Positions 47,966 through 58,573 of a stretch of 64,000 nucleotides of DNA are shown one piece after another. The stretch comes from Trichomonas vaginalis G3. Taxonomy: Eukaryota > Parabasalia > Trichomonadida > Trichomonadidae. Position numbers and translations under genes: made by a program. The stretch spans positions 8,990,001-9,054,000 of the forward strand of contig NC_067205.1 in NCBI RefSeq assembly GCF_026262505.1. The letters are read 5' to 3'. The first letter of the stretch is position 1, and each line of letters begins with the position of its first letter. The notes under the pieces are model-generated. The model worked only from the letters and a program-made list of their open reading frames with translations, was not told the origin of the DNA and ran no database searches.

Positions 47966-50900
47966 ATGCCACGTAAGCTACGTAAGAATATACGTAAGAG
48001 GAAGAGAGCATTGAAACATCCAATAGTAAAACTGACACCACAACAACAGTTGCAACAACAAATGCTGAATGACCCCACTATGTTGCAACAAATGTCAAGC
48101 AATCCTATGCTTTTAAACCGAGTTGTTGGTGCACAGAGTGGAGGTTTAAGAGCGGCACTTTTAGCGAAAATGGCAGGCTATGGTGGAGCTGCAGACGGAA
48201 CAGCCTATAACCCTCAAAGTCAAATGAATTTGAGTTCACTCAAAAATCAAATAACAGATGTCAAAAAGTCAAACATAGACATACAGAAGCAAATAAGTGA
48301 AAACGAAAAGAAACTAGAATATGACAGACACACAAAGAAACTCAATGAGTTAAACGTAGAGAAAAAGAAGAAAGAAGAACAACTGAAAGAACTAAGTACA
48401 GAGGAATATGCGAAAAAAGTGTCAGAAAAAGCAACAGAAGTAGCAAAAATGGAACAAGATGTCATAAATTTGAAAAACCATACTACTCGATATAAAGTAC
48501 TGAAAGATGAAGAGATAAAACAAAAAAGCCCTGAAGACATATATGGATAGCGATGAGTATAAAAAAGAAGTTGAAGCAAATGTAAAGGCAGAAAAACTTT
48601 TACAGTTGCAAAACCAAACCGTACAGTATGAAAACTTAGCACAAGAAAGTAAAAATAACGACGCGGCTATGCAAAAGGCAATGAAAAGCGCAGAATATAT
48701 AAAAGCTAACAATGACTGGTTAGATGCCCAAGCCAACGCTAAAGCAGCCCAACTCATAGGGTCAATAAGGACAAAAATACAAGCGGATGAAGATAGTTCA
48801 AATGAAGCTTTAACAAATGCTGACTTTAAGAACGCTTTCGAAGCTCTTCATAGTAAGGTGAAACAAGTGAACGACTTCTCATCTGGAAAGAAACTGAAGT
48901 CTGAAGGTTTCGACAAAGAGTTAAAAGAAGTAGCACAAAATATGACGAAAATAACAGATGCAGCAACGAGACAGGCAGTTCAAAGTGCCTATGACGCCGT
49001 TAGAGCAACTGTTGTGGAAAGTCAAGAAAAAGAGTTAAACAGACCAAAACAGACCTAGTAAATGCTTTCTTAAAAACGAAAAGTCAGGTAGGACATTACG
49101 CTGCAGATGGAACATATGTGCCAGCTGGTGGAACTTATATACCACCAAACCCTCCAAGAGAAGCACCTGCACCAGGACTACCTAAAACATTTACATCGTC
49201 ACATGGACACAGACACAGGCATGCACCAAAACCAACACAACAACCAACACAACAACCAGCACAACAACCACCTCCACAACCAGCACAACAACCAACACAA
49301 CAACCAGCACAGCAACCAACAGTTCAAAACCCTGCACAACAACAACCACAAACAGAGCAAGGACATAAAAGAAGTAGAGAACAAGGAAACCAAGAATTCT
49401 TAAAAATGCTTAAAGAAGAGTGTGGTTTCCCAGATACTGTTGACTTTAGTGACAGATATAAAGAAGCTATTAGAAAGTTCAAGGATGGAAATACTGACCC
49501 GAACCTATTTAGCTTTATGGCTCAGCACCAAAACGGATATAATCTCAAACCTGGAAAATACAAGCTCGCTAAGGGATATGATTTAATAGCATATCATCCA
49601 AATGACATGGATGAATTTACTCCGAGATATTTGATGTCAGAGCTAAATGACAATTCAACTTTCGTCATGAAACGCGTAAAAAATAGAGACGGAACGAAAG
49701 AACAAAAGCTTATGAATGCGGATGACGTAGATAGGGAAATTGTTGAAAACGGTCTCGGAATATATGAAATGCCAGCAGATGAGGTACAAGAAACTCCACA
49801 GGAAGAAGTTCAGATACAACCAGACATGGAAGAATAGTTCAGCAACAACAGCTAAGAGCCTAAGGAAACGAACAAGTCCTTCCTTTGGAAACTAACTTCA
49901 CAGAACTAGATGAAGATTTGGAACAGCCGAAAAATCTTGACCCTCAACAAGAGTATGCGGAGAATATGGAATATTTCCAAGAGTCTAAAAAAAATTCGGC
50001 TGACATAGTAGAAGAATATCGAAAAATGTTTGCCGACATACAAAAGACTCCAACATCAGATGAAAATATCCAGCATAGAATGGAAGAACTGAAAGAAAAT
50101 GTACACAAATACAACAACCCTTTTTACTTACGAGCATTTAACGTTCAATCTTCGGATGAACTCGGTGAAAATAAAAGGTTAAATTTCAAGAAAACATATA
50201 GAAATGAAACATTGTTTAAAGTTCATTCAGAACCTAACCAAGATGGAAACAAACCTACTTTTGTTTCTGCAGACGATGGAACTACAATGAGATGGGGTCA
50301 TAAAGCTAACCCGGATAGGTGGTTCATAAACTTACAACCTCAATTCAAGAAGTTGTAGACGCAATGGAAGTCAATGGTGAACGAGATATAGCTGGTATTT
50401 TAAGCGCGGCTTTTAATGCCATTGAAAGATATGAAACATGCAGATATTTTGGACCAGTATGAAATGAACATGGCTGATGGAAATATAACACCTGACGTTC
50501 TAAAACATTTATCTCAAAGACTACACAGAACCATAGAGATGGTATATTTGGTGAAGAGTTTAGAAAGAAAGTTAGGGAGGGGAAAGGAAGAGAACCTATT
50601 GTACATGACCTTGCAAACGAAAGTTTACAAAATGTCATAAAACTTACTTTGCAGACAATGAACCGAGAAGGGATGAATATTTAAGAAAACTCAAATGGAC
50701 AGTACCAAATGAAATGTTAGTATTGAAAAACATGTTCCTTGACAAAATAAAACCAACTACAGAAATAAACGACGCAAGACTGAAAGATTGGGTAAAAGCT
50801 TTCCCATTCACAAAAGATATAGTTGGTAACATGGAAAGAAAACCAGAATGGCTACAAAAACATATATTTGGAAACGAGCTTATTCCATATGGACAGGCAC

Positions 50901-51184
50901 TGTTTGAAGAGCTTGAACCAGAAACTCAGGAAAGAGTCATGCAAACAATACGCGAAGACTCAAATACAAACTATGACAAACTCTTTCTAGGATATAGGTT
51001 ACCTGAGATGGGCGACCAGAGCCCAAAGGCAAAAAGGACATGGGAAATTTGCAACATACTAGATGAACATAATGCAAAGATGCAACAACTTCAAGCAGAG
51101 GGCAATGAAGGAAAAAGAAGAGTTAAAAACTCAGTCAGGAAGAAAGTAAAGCTTGGTCCACGTGGGTTCTATTATGACATATAA
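47966..51184 (+). pseudogene. Coiled-coil / PQ-rich Maverick protein gene, broken
   Basis: A run of adjacent frames in one direction (about 47966-48550, 48543-49058, 49118-49837, 49885-50358, 50416-50640, 50714-51184). The N-terminal region is basic (MPRKLRKNIRKRKRALKHP), then Q/M-rich, then a long coiled coil, then TQQPAQQP repeats encoded by CAACAACCAGCACAACAACC-like DNA, then acidic domains, ending KLGPRGFYYDI. The position directly before the capsid gene suggests a scaffold or core protein, which is inference. Fossil with about five breaks. Confidence 0.6.
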
Positions 51185-51216
51185 ATCCAACTATTCTATA
51201 TTTTTACTCATATGAA

Positions 51217-52821
51217 ATGTACGCCGCTCAGAATATAACGCCAACAGTTTTGGATGCTATGAATGGAAATGTTTCCGAATGGTATAACGAATGCGACAAT
51301 GCCATTAGAAGGTCAGAAATAGTTCCTGGAACTTACGAATATACAACTGCTGTTTCTTATGGAAACGTAGGTGAGTTTGGAGAAGGTTCTTCAACAACAG
51401 TAGATATTGCTTGCGACAGGTTTCATATTATTTCTATTGACAACTCTTTCTTATACGTGGAACAAGACATTGAAATAAAACCTTCTGCCAAGTTGTCTGA
51501 CAAGAAAGGTTGCAATGGAATTTTCTATGTCGGATACCAATATGCTCCAGAAGTTTTCATGGGATATAAGATATATTCTAACTCTGACTTAGTTCAAACA
51601 GTAACATGGGCAAACTATGAATGGTTCGCTTTGAGAAACTCAGTACAACCACAAGCTAGAGAACAAACAGACCAGTATGCAACTATTGAGAAAATAAGAA
51701 GACTTGACCCTAACGTTCCAGGAGTTTATGTTACCTTTCTGGACAAACTGCAGCAGCAGTAACCAAAGTAAAACTGAAACTTAGAGTTCCTTTGTCATCT
51801 TTCCTCATCTTCAGGTTTTTAAGATACTTGCCAAACTGGGCAGGAAAAATTTCTATCGAACTTACTCCAAGCAAAAATAACTTAGTCATTGCACCAACAC
51901 AAGACCCATTCACTCTTACAGAAGTAGTGGGAACAAATAAAATGTCATTCGCCGACTTTTGCAAAAACAAAGTTGACTTAGACTTTGGTTTCTCAAACCT
52001 CAACACTGAAGTAAACTATTATTTCAATGCTGCTGGAGATGCTTGGGACCCAGTTAAGTTCACATGCGAAAAGTTTGAATGCAAGAGAATAGAAAGCAGA
52101 CTTGCAGTCTATATGTTGGACCCAGATATTTCAAATGCTTTAGCTGCCAAATATATTGCAGTTCCACTTATGTTCCCTATACACCAAATATCTGTCAAAG
52201 ACTTTGCAGGTGAAGTTGGAAACCAAAGTGCTGACCCAGGTGCAAGAACAGATATTGCTTTAACAACTGCAATGAAACATGCAGATACTATGTTTGTACT
52301 GTTCAGACGAACTATAAATGACTATTCTTGTTTCTACAACCCTGGTATTAAATATCATATAAACATAGATGGCAAATACTATCCAAGAGAAGAATATTCT
52401 ACAGTTGAGGATATGAGGTCATACAACTTGACATTAGATGCTATGAACTTTAACAACAACTTCACAACAACCATAACCCTGAAATGCAAAGTTCTATTAT
52501 GCCATATGTGAAAGTATGGACTCATACAGGAGGTCAAAAAACTCAATATACAAATGGAGACCGTTCAAACTTTTGGCTTGGCATTCCATTTGCTGACTCA
52601 GAAGACTTTATGGGTGGTATTTCAACTGTTGGTACAGTTCAAATACAATATACTGGTGACAGAGACGGTCCAGATGAATGAGAGCAAAGAAGTTTACAAA
52701 ACCAATAGCACTTTTCACGGAAGATGCTCTTTTGAAGATTCGTTCGATGAAACCTGCTGGAGCTCCTCAGATTGGCATAACGACAGCTTCCATCGAGCAG
52801 ATTTTGGCAGCAGGTCAGTAA
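51217..52821 (+). pseudogene. Major capsid protein (double jelly-roll type)
   Basis: Frames with MYAAQNITPTVLDAMNGNVS, FHIISIDNSFLYVEQDIEIK, NGIFYVGYQYAPEVFMGYKI, YNLTLDAMNFNNNF and DRSNFWLGIPFADSEDF, ending ASIEQILAAGQ. Size, beta-rich pattern and place before the penton-like and ATPase genes match Polinton capsid proteins. It would build the icosahedral shell. Fossil with about three breaks. The gene end overlaps the convergent gene at 52715. Confidence 0.7.
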
Positions 52822-53134
52822 GTTGTTCTTGAACTGACTTCTCTCCGTCAAATATTGACAGTACGCCAGTTTTGATATAATATTGTATTATAAACTTACC
52901 TTTAGAAATATCGGTCAGTTTTGTTGTTATATTTTTGTCTGCTTCAAGAACTTTCACCATCTCGGTTATACCAACTTTCTTTGCTTTATGAAAATATTTT
53001 GGTTCAGCAAAGACTGCTATTCTATAACATTTTCCATTGTTTGTATAAAGAACTATTCTATCAATGAACTTGTATTGTTTGTGTGTGTAAACTTTGTTCT
53101 GCTTCAATTCGAAGAGATACTCAAATACGTCCAT
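52715..53134 (-). CDS. Maverick 139-residue protein
   Basis: MDVFEYLFELKQNKVYTHKQ, then YKFIDRIVLYTNNGKCYRIAVF. Charged and soluble. It overlaps the capsid gene end by about 107 bp in convergent orientation and shares an 18-nt promoter with the 193-residue gene. The frame looks whole. No family is recognised. Confidence 0.55.
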   Translation of the reverse strand: MDVFEYLFELKQNKVYTHKQYKFIDRIVLYTNNGKCYRIAVFAEPKYFHKAKKVGITEMVKVLEADKNITTKLTDISKGKFIIQYYIKTGVLSIFDGEKSVQEQLTDLLPKSARWKLSLCQSEELQQVSSNESSKEHLP

Positions 53135-53152
53135 CTTTTTATTCTAAGTAAA
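53135..53152. promoter_or_regulatory. 18-nt bidirectional Maverick promoter
   Basis: CTTTTTATTCTAAGTAAA fills the space between the ATG codons at 53134 (minus) and 53153 (plus). It has the same length as the spacer at 19883-19900, with a related TTCTA core. Confidence 0.65.
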
Positions 53153-53734
53153 ATGTCATTTCCGAAAAATAGAAGCGTAAGTGTTTCAAAAGGTTTAATG
53201 GCGGTGGCAGATGTGAAGTTAAATTCACCAACTCAAACAAACAGTCAAAGTGTTGTTGTCAATGTCAAAGAAAGAGATGTTGAAGTGGGGAAACCATACG
53301 AAGACGAAGATGGTATAACAATAGTTCCTGTAAAAGAACAACCAACATATCCTGAAGTTAGCAGAGACTTAAGTTCTGTTGCAGATATTCGAAACGACTA
53401 CATGCAACTGAAAGATAAGCTTAAAACTCAGGAGAAGATTTGTCAAGCTTTGGGTATAATGTTAAACTTGGTTGAGCACAACCCTGTAAAAGTGAACTCA
53501 TATGTCATCGCACCTCATGAAATTTTGAAAGAACTATTGAAACTTTTGACAGAGGCAGACGATATAAACATCAAAGAAATAGAACCTGACATTGCTTGCT
53601 GTGGTGTTTCATACAATGTCATTGACAAGATATACGTTATGAAAGGAGGTGAAACGTTGAACTTAAAATATAGTTTCCCAGACGTCATAAAAATATTTGA
53701 CGACCACAACATTTCATTAAAGTTTGTTTGCTAA
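53153..53734 (+). CDS. Maverick 193-residue protein
   Basis: Starts MSFPKNRSVSVSKGLMAVAD. The ATG at 53153 is chosen because it follows the shared promoter; a longer open frame upstream lies in the divergent gene. S/T-rich N-terminus, acidic middle, then a helical segment (DYMQLKDKLKTQEKICQALG) and a compact C-domain (YVIAPHEILKELLKLL; GVSYNVIDKIYVMKGGE). Looks whole. The stop is 6 nt before the next start, inside the CTAAGTAAAA motif. The function is unknown. Confidence 0.65.
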   Translation: MSFPKNRSVSVSKGLMAVADVKLNSPTQTNSQSVVVNVKERDVEVGKPYEDEDGITIVPVKEQPTYPEVSRDLSSVADIRNDYMQLKDKLKTQEKICQALGIMLNLVEHNPVKVNSYVIAPHEILKELLKLLTEADDINIKEIEPDIACCGVSYNVIDKIYVMKGGETLNLKYSFPDVIKIFDDHNISLKFVC

Positions 53735-53740
53735 GTAAAA

Positions 53741-54538
53741 ATGGCAGAAGACATAGTGGTTTATACTATTACGACTAAAAACCCTGAGTCATATAATTCT
53801 ATAACAACAAACTTACAAAGTCCTCAAGGACGATATTGTAAACTGACCTTAAACACGATGACGACTAAGGCCTGTTTTGCTCTTTTGACACCAGAAGATT
53901 TTGTTGTTGTGAATGGTAAAAAATACTCCTTTGAAGATACTTACTCAGATATACCACCAACAGGTTTTGTTGACTTATTTAATACTTTAAGGACGGATGT
54001 AACATGTGCTGCAACTAGAGCAGGTTTCATTATGTTTGGATGTCCGACTGAGTTTAGTATAAACGATATGAGCTATAATACAAAACTTATATCTGGTTTT
54101 TACTACCAACAGTTTCCTATAACAGGAAAAGGTGTCATACAAGGAATGTCTGTTCCATTGACTTTAAGTACACCTATTTTATATATTGTTTCAAACTTAG
54201 GTTCAAAGTGCTATTCGAATGTCGACAGAAACTACTATGACCAAAAGATACTCATGCGTATAAACAACACTTTCTCTGCTGGTTTGCCTATTGTTCATTC
54301 GAATGCAGAGTTTTCAGCTTTAGTAAACTCAAACACTTTAGCAAACATAAACTTAACCTTAGTTGACGCAAACTTTGTTCCTGTAAAACTTTTATGTCCT
54401 ATGTATTTGTCAATGACGGCAGAAAGTTTCGAATTGGAAGATGCAACTGGTGAAAGTATTGTACTACAAGAACAACTTCAACAACAAATAGCTCAAGAAC
54501 AACAAATGCAACAAATGCAACAACAAAGTCAAGAATAA
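53741..54538 (+). CDS. Penton-like / minor capsid candidate
   Basis: 265 residues, looks whole. Beta-rich (YTITTKNPESYNSITTNLQ; CKLTLNTMTTKACFALLTPE; VPLTLSTPILYIVSNLG; ANINLTLVDANFVPVKLLC) with a Q-rich tail (QQMQQMQQQSQE). Size and adjacency to the capsid gene fit the single jelly-roll penton protein of Polintons, though no diagnostic motif is available. Starts after CTAAGTAAAA. Confidence 0.45.
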   Translation: MAEDIVVYTITTKNPESYNSITTNLQSPQGRYCKLTLNTMTTKACFALLTPEDFVVVNGKKYSFEDTYSDIPPTGFVDLFNTLRTDVTCAATRAGFIMFGCPTEFSINDMSYNTKLISGFYYQQFPITGKGVIQGMSVPLTLSTPILYIVSNLGSKCYSNVDRNYYDQKILMRINNTFSAGLPIVHSNAEFSALVNSNTLANINLTLVDANFVPVKLLCPMYLSMTAESFELEDATGESIVLQEQLQQQIAQEQQMQQMQQQSQE

Positions 54539-54568
54539 AAAAAATATTTTTTTTTTATTTTTATAAAA

Positions 54569-55804
54569 ATGTACAGAATAGACGTTTCAGATTTTGATGA
54601 CTTCCAAGCGTTCAGAAATATGTGTCCATTTAGAGACTATAACAAAGCAGTCGAGAATTTGAAACGTTTAGTCATTTATGTCGACTCTGCCCCAGAATGT
54701 TATGTCATGAAAGAATGGGATGTTGTCTTTAACAAACCAAGAGCAACAATAGTGTCTGAACAAGAATGTAGACAGAAACTTAAGAAAATAAAAGTCGTAC
54801 AAGTTGGTATGAAGATGTTAGATGCTTGGGATATCTTATTGTCAAAGTTAGAAGATTTTTCAGTTCGTGGTATAAAGTTCTATACACCATCTCCAAACTT
54901 CTATTCTATCTTCACTGGATATAAATACGAACAAGTAGAATGGAAAGAAAATGTTATAGAAGCTTGGTTAGACCATGTCAAAGAAATTATATGCAATGGA
55001 AACGAAAGAGTCTATGAGTATATCTTATGTTGGTTTGCAAACATCTTACAACATCCAAGTGCTAAAAATGAAACTGCTCTCATTATAATTGGAAAACAAG
55101 GAACTGGTAAGAACACTTTCTTTACAGATATCTTATGCAAACTGTTAGAGGGCTATTCGAACCCGAATATGACAAACTTAGAAAACATCTGCGGTAAATT
55201 TAACTCTTCAATAGAGAATATGAAACTTATAGTATGTAACGAACTTCAAAGTATAGATACAACAAAAGTTTTGAACTCAGATGCTTTGAAGAGTCTTATA
55301 ACAGACAAAGTTGGAGTTGTTGAAAGAAAATATAAAGACCAAAGAGTTTGTGAAAATGTTGCAAACTTCGTCATGGTTTCAAACAATGTTGTTCCGATGA
55401 AGTTAGAAAGTTCTGACAGAAGATATGTAGTTGTCAGAACGTCAGATTCTCATATGCAAGATACAGAATATTTTGACGACTTAGCAGAAACTTTGACACC
55501 TAACTTTTACAACCACTTGTTCTCATATTTCATGACATTAGATATTTCAAAGTTCAATCCAAGACAAATTCCACATACCGAAGAAAGACAAACGTTGTTA
55601 GAAGCAAACAAGAGTGTATATGAACTGTTTATAGATGAGACTAACTTTGAGTGTTTAGATGAAAGGTCATTGTACGACTCGTATAAACAATATTGTCAAG
55701 AGTATGGTTATATGGCAGCTTCTAAACGAACATTCTTGGCAAATGTCAAAAATCTTTTAGATGTTCAGAACGGCGTATATACAAAGAAAAATTTTTCTGA
55801 GTAA
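54569..55804 (+). CDS. SF3 (D5-like, DUF5906-type) helicase
   Basis: 411 residues, looks whole. Walker A GKQGTGKNT (about residues 174-182), Walker B-like MKLIVCNELQ, sensor/motif C VANFVMVSNNVVPMK, then the arginine finger region SSDRRYVVVRTSD. It would unwind the element for replication together with the PolB at 62721. The start lies after TTTTTTATTTTTATAAAA. The left copy is at 7676. Confidence 0.82.
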   Translation: MYRIDVSDFDDFQAFRNMCPFRDYNKAVENLKRLVIYVDSAPECYVMKEWDVVFNKPRATIVSEQECRQKLKKIKVVQVGMKMLDAWDILLSKLEDFSVRGIKFYTPSPNFYSIFTGYKYEQVEWKENVIEAWLDHVKEIICNGNERVYEYILCWFANILQHPSAKNETALIIIGKQGTGKNTFFTDILCKLLEGYSNPNMTNLENICGKFNSSIENMKLIVCNELQSIDTTKVLNSDALKSLITDKVGVVERKYKDQRVCENVANFVMVSNNVVPMKLESSDRRYVVVRTSDSHMQDTEYFDDLAETLTPNFYNHLFSYFMTLDISKFNPRQIPHTEERQTLLEANKSVYELFIDETNFECLDERSLYDSYKQYCQEYGYMAASKRTFLANVKNLLDVQNGVYTKKNFSE

Positions 55805-55839
55805 ATTTAAAAAAAATATTTTTTTATCCGATAGAAAAG

Positions 55840-56259
55840 ATGACGAAATATATTTCAGTCAACAAGTACATGACAGAAGTCAAAGAAGAACTAGACCCAT
55901 TCGCTTATTTGAATGTTTACTTCTACCATTTTGAAAAGTCTACATTTGACAAAGTTTGGAACATCGAACCAGTTAAGTTTGCTATTGTGACTAAAAATGG
56001 TGCGAAATTTGAAGACTTAGACATAGAAGGTTTGTTAGCAGTCAAAGAAAATTTTGACAGAAGGTTTTCAAACCTTAAAGAAGGCAAAGCATACAAACTT
56101 GTTATACCTTATGAACCAAAGAAAGCAGACGACTATGAATATTATGAGTCTAAGATAGTTGAAGTTCAAGGTAAATTGGGTAAAAAGATTTTAGAGTCTA
56201 AGCCAGTGTTTGCTCCTAAAGAGGAAGAGAACATTGACATTGACCCAGAAATGTTCTAA
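55840..56259 (+). CDS. Maverick 139-residue charged protein
   Basis: MTKYISVNKYMTEVKEELDP, then FAYLNVYFYHFEKSTFDKVW and YEPKKADDYEYYESKIVEVQ. Looks whole. It sits directly after the helicase gene. The leader is TTTTTTTATCCGATAGAAAAG. It may be a replication accessory protein (for example DNA-binding), inferred from place only. Confidence 0.6.
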   Translation: MTKYISVNKYMTEVKEELDPFAYLNVYFYHFEKSTFDKVWNIEPVKFAIVTKNGAKFEDLDIEGLLAVKENFDRRFSNLKEGKAYKLVIPYEPKKADDYEYYESKIVEVQGKLGKKILESKPVFAPKEEENIDIDPEMF

Positions 56260-56275
56260 AAATAAAATTTTATTT

Positions 56276-56734
56276 TTACATGTCAAATTTCTTTTTCTCT
56301 GGAACTGGTTCAGGTTCTTTTTTCTCTTCTTCTACTTTCTTTTCTTTCTTTTCTCTCTTCTTCTTCTTCTTCTCTGGTGGAGTTATGTCAAATTTGGCGC
56401 AACCATATTTATGTAAAAGTTCTTTGTCCTTTAATAGCTCTTCTATTCTGTTTCCTATTTCATCTTCAAGAACAGCGCATGTGTCTTCTTTGCATTCTAA
56501 GAACTTTTGTTGGACTTCATCTTTCCAATCGGCGTCATCTCTGTCAACAAGTCTGTCATTGACAAATTTTAAGACTGCTCTGCTTAATGTTTTATGGTTC
56601 TTGTCATATTCCCAGAAACAGAACTTTAGAACAAATTCCCCTTTCTTGTTTACACTATGTAAGATTTTATGGTCGACAGATGTTTTGCTGTCGAAAAGCT
56701 TGTCTCGAATATAGATAGCGAAATCGCTAGACAT
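56276..56734 (-). CDS. Maverick protein with K/E-rich repeat tail
   Basis: 153 residues from the ATG at 56734 (MSSDFAIYIRDKLFDSKTSV). The two codons before it belong to a TTG-opened extension and are not used. The C-terminus is a low-complexity tail (EKKKKKREKKEKKVEEEKKE) with the repeat unit that is expanded in the left copy. Looks whole. Diverges from the packaging ATPase over 36 nt. Confidence 0.6.
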   Translation of the reverse strand: MSSDFAIYIRDKLFDSKTSVDHKILHSVNKKGEFVLKFCFWEYDKNHKTLSRAVLKFVNDRLVDRDDADWKDEVQQKFLECKEDTCAVLEDEIGNRIEELLKDKELLHKYGCAKFDITPPEKKKKKREKKEKKVEEEKKEPEPVPEKKKFDM

Positions 56735-56770
56735 TTTCAAAAAGATAAAAATTTTAATTTTTCTAAAAAT
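56735..56770. promoter_or_regulatory. 36-nt divergent promoter region
   Basis: Twice 18 nt. One TTTTTATCTTTTTGAAA-type motif faces left and one TTTAATTTTTCTAAAAAT motif faces right, so each gene has its own copy of the TCT-type element. Confidence 0.5.
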
Positions 56771-57646
56771 ATGTTAGAAAAAAAGTTTGCTGACATTGAC
56801 AAGAAATTTGAGAATGTTTTAAACAAGAACAAGAGGAAGTTAGAAAATGCTCAGATAAAACCCATACATGACAAGTTCCTATTTGCTCAGAATGGTATAA
56901 CAGGTCTAATTGCACCGCCTGGGTCGGGTAAGACTTTCACTTATCTTAAAATGGCTGCACAACAACAAGAACTAGATGAGAAGAACCCATTCTATGAGTT
57001 AGTAGTCATTTGTAGTACTTCTGGTCAATTTGACCAAACCGTAAATTCGTTCAAAGATATTATAAAAAAGTCTAAGTTAGTATGTATAAAGGATACTGAG
57101 TTGTTAGATTGGATAAAGAAGTACCAAAGAAGAGTTTTGAAGTACAATGCTATAAATGAGTATGTCAATTCGAAGTTTAAAGACCCAAATGAGGAAATGC
57201 AGAGAATATTAGAGAAGAAACACTTCAGAAACAAACAGAAAGAGATAGAATACATTTCGAAGAAATTGCAATCTTACGATTGGAAGACTTACCCTCACAG
57301 ATGTCTTCTTATCTTAGATGACTTTGCTTCTCATCCTTTGTTAAAGAACAGAGAACAAGACATGTGTCGAATTCTCAAGAAGCTCAGACACTTTAACATC
57401 TCAGTTGTCATTTGTGTACAGACAGCAAAGAGTTTAAGTAAGGATGTTAAAAGAATACTTACTGATATCATACTTTTCCCTGGATTGTCCGAAGACGATT
57501 TCATGGAACTTATGAAAGAGTCCATGGCAGGTAAGTTTGACAGACATGAACTATGGGAGAAGTACAAAGTCATACAAGACCCTCATACTTCTTTCAGAAT
57601 TCACATCTACGCGAACAAAGTTCAAATTGTAAAAAGTCAAGCTTGA
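56771..57646 (+). CDS. A32/FtsK-like DNA packaging ATPase
   Basis: 291 residues from the ATG at 56771, chosen because the longer frame overlaps the divergent gene. Walker A GLIAPPGSGKTFTYLKM (about 37-53), Walker B HRCLLILDDFASHP, then LRHFNISVVICVQTAKSL (sensor-like Q) and LFPGLSEDDFMELMKES. This is the poxvirus A32 / Polinton genome packaging ATPase, which pumps DNA into the particle. Looks whole. Confidence 0.85.
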   Translation: MLEKKFADIDKKFENVLNKNKRKLENAQIKPIHDKFLFAQNGITGLIAPPGSGKTFTYLKMAAQQQELDEKNPFYELVVICSTSGQFDQTVNSFKDIIKKSKLVCIKDTELLDWIKKYQRRVLKYNAINEYVNSKFKDPNEEMQRILEKKHFRNKQKEIEYISKKLQSYDWKTYPHRCLLILDDFASHPLLKNREQDMCRILKKLRHFNISVVICVQTAKSLSKDVKRILTDIILFPGLSEDDFMELMKESMAGKFDRHELWEKYKVIQDPHTSFRIHIYANKVQIVKSQA

Positions 57647-57662
57647 AAAATAAAGAGTTCAT

Positions 57663-58487
57663 CTACTCTACTTGTTTGAAGTTGTCAAAATACTCTCTTA
57701 TTTTTTCCTTCAGTAGCGGTAAGTCTTCTTTGAAGGTAAGAATTGTACAACCTTTCATATCATAGTGTGTTTGAGGTAACGTATCTTGAACTATTTGTTT
57801 CACATCTTCATTTGGGGTCATTGAAATCGGTAAGTTTTCGCGATAGAACCAATTTCTGTCAGATTTGTAAATCTTAGCAAGGTCGTAAAAGCTTTTGTTG
57901 TTTCTTCTGACTAAATGCAACATAACCATATCTCTGTCTTCTTCATTTTCCATCTCTTCAGTATAAATCATATACTTATAGTTCTTTTCCTTTCCTTTTG
58001 GTACCGAACGTGGTATTCTTTTCTGTATGTTTTTGTCTTTTGCTTCAATGACTTCATCTTTTGCTTGAAGTTTCTTTTCCATCTCTTCACGTTCTTGTCT
58101 ATGAATTTCGTCAAGAAGTCTGTAAATATACCAAGCATAACGAGGCGAAGCCCACATTGCAACAGCATTTACTAATAGTCTATGTACATACCAACCTCTC
58201 AAACCATTTGGCAAATTTTTACGATTTTCATGAGTTTTAAGCGACCCCGAAAAAAGTCGGTCTCGCTGTGCTTCGCTCAAAAGTTCTTGTGTGCTTTGGT
58301 TTTTGAACCAATCGTCTGTATGTTTAGTATCTGGAGCAAAACATGCTGTCAAAATACTTTGCATTTGGTACATATCGTCTTTGACCGAACGAATGAGACG
58401 TAACTGTTTGTTATACTGTATGTACTCATATTCTTCACTTATGGCTTCATGAACGATAGCAGTTGTTGTGTTCTCTGTTGTTGACAT
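57663..58487 (-). CDS. KilA-N protein with C-terminal (DUF3627-like?) domain
   Basis: 274 residues from the ATG at 58487 (MSTTENTTTAIVHEAISEEY). KilA-N core GWYVHRLLVNAVAMWASPRY (about residues 95-115), coiled linker (REEMEKKLQAKDEVIEAKDK), then an alpha/beta C-domain (YMIYTEEMENEEDRDMVMLH; CTILTFKEDLPLLKEKIREY). KilA-N proteins of large DNA viruses bind DNA and regulate transcription. It is one of a series with the same GTATGTAAAGACAG leader. Looks whole. It carries one CCGA...TCGG hairpin repeat in its linker. Confidence 0.78.
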   Translation of the reverse strand: MSTTENTTTAIVHEAISEEYEYIQYNKQLRLIRSVKDDMYQMQSILTACFAPDTKHTDDWFKNQSTQELLSEAQRDRLFSGSLKTHENRKNLPNGLRGWYVHRLLVNAVAMWASPRYAWYIYRLLDEIHRQEREEMEKKLQAKDEVIEAKDKNIQKRIPRSVPKGKEKNYKYMIYTEEMENEEDRDMVMLHLVRRNNKSFYDLAKIYKSDRNWFYRENLPISMTPNEDVKQIVQDTLPQTHYDMKGCTILTFKEDLPLLKEKIREYFDNFKQVE

Positions 58488-58573
58488 TACTGTCTTTACA
58501 TACAAATAAAAAAATATTTTATAAAAAACTAGCGTTATTTTCTATCTTGTATAAAAGACCAAAAATAAACGCT

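Noticed and set aside
58488-58510. GTATGT in the KilA-N leader as a 5' splice site
   Set aside because: GTATGT fits trichomonad introns, but no ACTAACACACAG-type 3' signal follows, and the ATG is only about 10 nt away.
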